A stretch of DNA of 64,000 nt from an uncultured Clostridia bacterium (GTDB taxonomy: Bacteria; Bacillota; Clostridia; TANB77; CAG-508): positions 1-64,000 of the forward strand of contig CAKPOA010000006.1 of the NCBI GenBank assembly GCA_934169575.1. Reading direction: 5' to 3'. This document shows, one piece after another, positions 61,142-64,000 of the stretch. A program made the translations under genes and the position numbers. The first letter of the stretch is position 1, and every line of letters starts with the position of its first letter. The notes below the pieces were generated by a model. It was not told the origin of the DNA, made no database searches, and saw only the letters and a list, made by a program, of their open reading frames with translations.

Positions 61142-63895
61142 TTAATATTTCTTTTTCATGTTATTTAAAGTATTGTTTACACTATCTGAAAAACCATTAT
61201 TAGCAAATGTTGTTGCTGAATATTGATAACCTTTTTTAGCCTTTTCTTTTGTCTTTTTTGCTGGTAATAAAGGATATACTACACAAGCAAGATTTTTCAA
61301 TATATTTACAAAATCTTTTGGATACCTATCAGTAGATATTTCACATTCAATTAAACCTTCCAAATAATTTTGATATACAACTGGATCAAATGGTATATCT
61401 ATTGGTACAATTGAATTTCTGTCAAATAGCTCTGTCATAAAAGACATTTCTGGATCATTATAATATGCCATTCCTCCAACTATTGTTTTTGATGATACTC
61501 CTTTTATTTTTACAGTTTTATTTATTATAATTTTTAATTTATGTTCATCAAGCATATTTTTAGATTTTAGCTCCCTTAAAAATGCTGTGAAAGGTTGTAT
61601 TGTAAGGACATCCATACTTTGTATAAGATATAATTCTTGTGCATTTTTAAAATATTCCATAGGTGTATTAAAATCGCAATCTATTAAAACTGCTGAATGT
61701 TGTTTTATAATATTTTCAAGTATTGGACCTACATGAATTATATTATTTTCTTTATTTGGAAGTTCTGTATAAACTGTTAAATTTTGCTTTACCCTAACAC
61801 CTTCAGGATTTCCATTAATTAAACTAGGTAAGCTTCTTGCCGCTTTTTGCCTTAAATCTTCATCATTTTTTGTATAAATATAATATGCATTTTTATTTTG
61901 TGTAGCATCTAAAATTGCTGTATCAATCCCACTATCAGATAAAACTTTAGCAATATTATTTACCATAAATGAAGTTCCATTTTTACTTGTCCCAACAAAA
62001 ACCATAACTTTTTTTGTACTTGACAATAAACTATTATATTCTGAATAATCATAATCATCATAATATTTTTGTTCTTCTTCAAGATATTTTTTTCTATTTT
62101 GATTAAATCCTGTATTTTCAGTATTATCATGATTTTTTGTTGATGTAGTAGGCACATAATCCTCTTCATCTTCATAATCATCTTCAAAACCTGGTAAAGT
62201 GTTATTTTGAAAATCCTCTAAGCTATTAGTTTCTTCTGATTTAGCAACTGCCTTATTATTATCATTTTGACTTTGTTGAATTGTATTTACATTTTCATCA
62301 ATATTCTCTTTTTGTTGCTTACTTTTTTCTTCATTTTCAATATCATCATCTTGAAATTTAAAATCACCATTTTCTAAATCATCTAATTCAGGTAAATCAT
62401 CATCAAAATATCCATCATCATCATAATAATCTTCTTCAAAACCAGGTAATCTATTATCATCAACATCATCTAATTCATCTAAATCATTTTTAGGTGTGTT
62501 TTGTTTTTCGTTTTCAACTTTTTCTTCTACATTTTCTGTAAATTTTTTAGGTTCTATTTTTGGTTCAACTTCTGGCTCATCTTCTAAATCTTCAAACCCA
62601 GGTAAAATATTATTTTCTTTTTTAGGCTCCTCTACAACTGGTTTTTCTACTTCTTCAACAGCTTTTTTTGGTCTTCCCCTTTTCTTTGCAGGAGTTTCTT
62701 GCAACATTTCTGGTTCTGGATTTTTTCTTGGTCTTCCTCTTTTCTTTTTAGCCACAGGTTGCTCTACTATTTCTGGCTGAGTTTCTGTTTTCGGAAGATT
62801 TTCTTCTTTACTTTCATTTTTTTCTTCTATTTCTTTAATTTTAGGTGTTGTAGATATTTCATCTAAGTCATTTTCTAAATCAAATTCATCATAATAACTA
62901 TCTTCTTTATCTTTTAAATCTATTTTTTCATTTTTAGGTCTTACTTTTCTTGGCTCTCTTGGTAATTTTTGAATCTTATCTACATCTTTAAAATCATCTT
63001 CCATATCAAAATCATCATAATATTCTGGCTTGACTTTAATATTTGCTTTTACTGGTTCAATTTCTTTTACCAATGTTTTTTCTAATTTTGATGGTACAAT
63101 TATAGGTCTTCCAACATTTGGTTTTTGATTTAATAATAATTTTTCACTTGTACCTTCTAATTTTCTGTTTTTAGCATAATTATTTATACTTCTTTTTCCT
63201 GATGTTGTTACCAATTTTTGATATTCAGGTGAATTTTCTTCTAATATTACTTTTACATTTGCTGGTAATATAGATATTATTATTTTTAATTGTTTTTCAT
63301 TATATTGTGATACTATATTTTTAAATCCATCAACATATTTTTGTTCATTTTTACCTAATTTTTTGAAATAACTTAATATATGTTGCATTTCTTCTTCACT
63401 AACATCATCCATTCTTTCAGGTTGATATCCTGCTTCATCTGAATCTATCCTATAATATGCTTTTGCTTCTTTTTTTGAACGTGGCTTTTTTATTAACCTA
63501 CATACTTCGTCTGTGCTTCTGTCATTTCCTACGATTGCATTATATATTCCTATTCCAAATAATTTTATCAAAAATTCTTCAGACTTTGTTCTTCTTTCTG
63601 AACATATTAAAATTATTGGTATATCATTACTATTTGAATCTGTTGCTTCATCTGTTATATTATCTAATTTTTCAAATATAAATTTATCTTTTTGTTCAAA
63701 ACTTGAACTTGAAAATTCTTCTAAATCCTCATCTATTATTATCCTATTATATGATTTATCTCTTTGTAGCTCTTTCAAAATTGCATTAAAATAATACACA
63801 TTTTTATATGATATTATTTCTTTGTATTCCTTTTGATATTTTTTTACTATAGATGACGAAATTTTTTCATCATGTACTGCAAACAAAACTTTCAT
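61142..63895 (-). CDS. CpaE/TadZ-like protein with long acidic linker, AT-hook-like and LPGFE motifs
   Basis: 917 residues. The N-terminal ~135 residues resemble a degenerate receiver/TadZ atypical domain (MKVLFAVHDEK..., IIIDEDLEEF, IPIILICSERR). A long disordered acidic/basic middle holds two AT-hook-like motifs, KKKRGRPRKNP (about 383) and AKKRGRPKKA (about 401), three copies of LPGFE followed by acidic/Tyr residues, and repeated YYDEFDLENDL-type segments. The C-terminal ~260 residues form a MinD/ParA-like domain whose P loop reads VGTSKNGTSF, lacking GK(S/T), so ATP hydrolysis is doubtful. ATG 63895 with GGAAGGAG, overlapping the preceding gene's end region. Possible pole- or chromosome-associated organiser of a secretion or pilus system. 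Confidence 0.65.
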   Translation of the reverse strand: MKVLFAVHDEKISSSIVKKYQKEYKEIISYKNVYYFNAILKELQRDKSYNRIIIDEDLEEFSSSSFEQKDKFIFEKLDNITDEATDSNSNDIPIILICSERRTKSEEFLIKLFGIGIYNAIVGNDRSTDEVCRLIKKPRSKKEAKAYYRIDSDEAGYQPERMDDVSEEEMQHILSYFKKLGKNEQKYVDGFKNIVSQYNEKQLKIIISILPANVKVILEENSPEYQKLVTTSGKRSINNYAKNRKLEGTSEKLLLNQKPNVGRPIIVPSKLEKTLVKEIEPVKANIKVKPEYYDDFDMEDDFKDVDKIQKLPREPRKVRPKNEKIDLKDKEDSYYDEFDLENDLDEISTTPKIKEIEEKNESKEENLPKTETQPEIVEQPVAKKKRGRPRKNPEPEMLQETPAKKRGRPKKAVEEVEKPVVEEPKKENNILPGFEDLEDEPEVEPKIEPKKFTENVEEKVENEKQNTPKNDLDELDDVDDNRLPGFEEDYYDDDGYFDDDLPELDDLENGDFKFQDDDIENEEKSKQQKENIDENVNTIQQSQNDNNKAVAKSEETNSLEDFQNNTLPGFEDDYEDEEDYVPTTSTKNHDNTENTGFNQNRKKYLEEEQKYYDDYDYSEYNSLLSSTKKVMVFVGTSKNGTSFMVNNIAKVLSDSGIDTAILDATQNKNAYYIYTKNDEDLRQKAARSLPSLINGNPEGVRVKQNLTVYTELPNKENNIIHVGPILENIIKQHSAVLIDCDFNTPMEYFKNAQELYLIQSMDVLTIQPFTAFLRELKSKNMLDEHKLKIIINKTVKIKGVSSKTIVGGMAYYNDPEMSFMTELFDRNSIVPIDIPFDPVVYQNYLEGLIECEISTDRYPKDFVNILKNLACVVYPLLPAKKTKEKAKKGYQYSATTFANNGFSDSVNNTLNNMKKKY

Positions 63896-63901
63896 TTGTT
63901 A

Positions 63902-64000
63902 TTACTCCTTCCCTAATTTTATAACTAGCGCAAATATTAATGGTAATACTTGACAAATTATAGTTATAGTTATAATCGCTATACTCATTCCTAAACCTTT
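63902..64000 (-). CDS. C-terminal fragment of a membrane protein
   Basis: The last 32 codons of a gene that enters from the right edge: KGLGMSIAIITITIICQVLP..., one membrane helix, ending KLGKE. It stops seven bases ahead of the CpaE-like gene and its end contains that gene's ribosome site, so the two are cotranscribed. Too short to identify. Confidence 0.7.
   Translation of the reverse strand, partial: KGLGMSIAIITITIICQVLPLIFALVIKLGKE

Overview
The window is AT-rich, densely coded DNA from a spore-forming anaerobic Clostridia-type member of the Bacillota, probably an uncultivated or gut lineage. Grounds: spoVAC-spoVAD-spoVAE and spoIVB (endospores), ftsQ-DUF881-DUF881-sbp-ftsA-ftsZ in Clostridia order, an electron-bifurcating HydABC-type [FeFe] hydrogenase, pyruvate formate-lyase with its activase, a dockerin-bearing surface protein, and strong AGGAGG-type ribosome binding sites. 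The standard code is used. No CRISPR array, rRNA, prophage or intact insertion sequence is visible.

Layout: 1-9.2 kb holds the 3' end of an Rpn/PD-(D/E)XK gene, a SWIM-SNF2 helicase, a P-loop/Gls24-like fusion, a membrane glycosyltransferase, a small Cys-rich DUF1540-like protein and a large adenosine-deaminase-like protein with a C-terminal SLOG-like domain. From 9.2 to 19.3 kb is one type IV pilus operon read leftwards: pilM-pilN fusion, pilO-like gene, a membrane gene, two tandem major-pilin-like genes, pilD, minor prepilins (one frameshifted), pilB, pilT, pilC. From 19.5 to 25.2 kb lies a dlt-like operon (adenylating enzyme, PLP fold-III decarboxylase, carrier protein, MBOAT, SGNH). The spoVA operon follows (25.2-27.4 kb), then ftsZ/ftsA, sbp, two DUF881 genes, ftsQ and a ROK kinase (27.4-33.8 kb).

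33.9-35.2 kb is a gene-poor accessory patch between two tRNA genes and mgtA. It carries a 35-codon ORF with its own promoter and terminator and an 88-codon gene broken by an in-frame TGA. mgtA, spoIVB and mbl follow. A lone HTH/coiled-coil gene has a promoter bracketed by a perfect inverted repeat. 41-64 kb carries pflAB, secreted wall-associated proteins, ychF, a CDF transporter, trxAB, cyclophilin, hydABC, tmRNA, a cation antiporter, DUF1292, ruvX, ireB, a GAF/degenerate-GGDEF membrane protein and a large CpaE/TadZ-like protein.

Most notable non-coding features: (1) four copies of a 130-150 bp intergenic element with a conserved core flanked by long perfect inverted arms whose sequence differs from copy to copy, one copy lying inside the spoVA operon; (2) arrays of TGTAAT hexamers at exactly 11-bp period upstream of pilM, ftsA and mbl, matching the WalR box architecture and suggesting that pili, septation and elongation share a cell-wall regulator; (3) an 11-bp perfect inverted repeat placed like an operator at the HTH/coiled-coil gene. 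Among proteins, the deaminase-SLOG fusion, the decarboxylase-containing dlt-like operon and the CpaE-like protein with repeated LPGFE motifs are the best candidates for undescribed biology.
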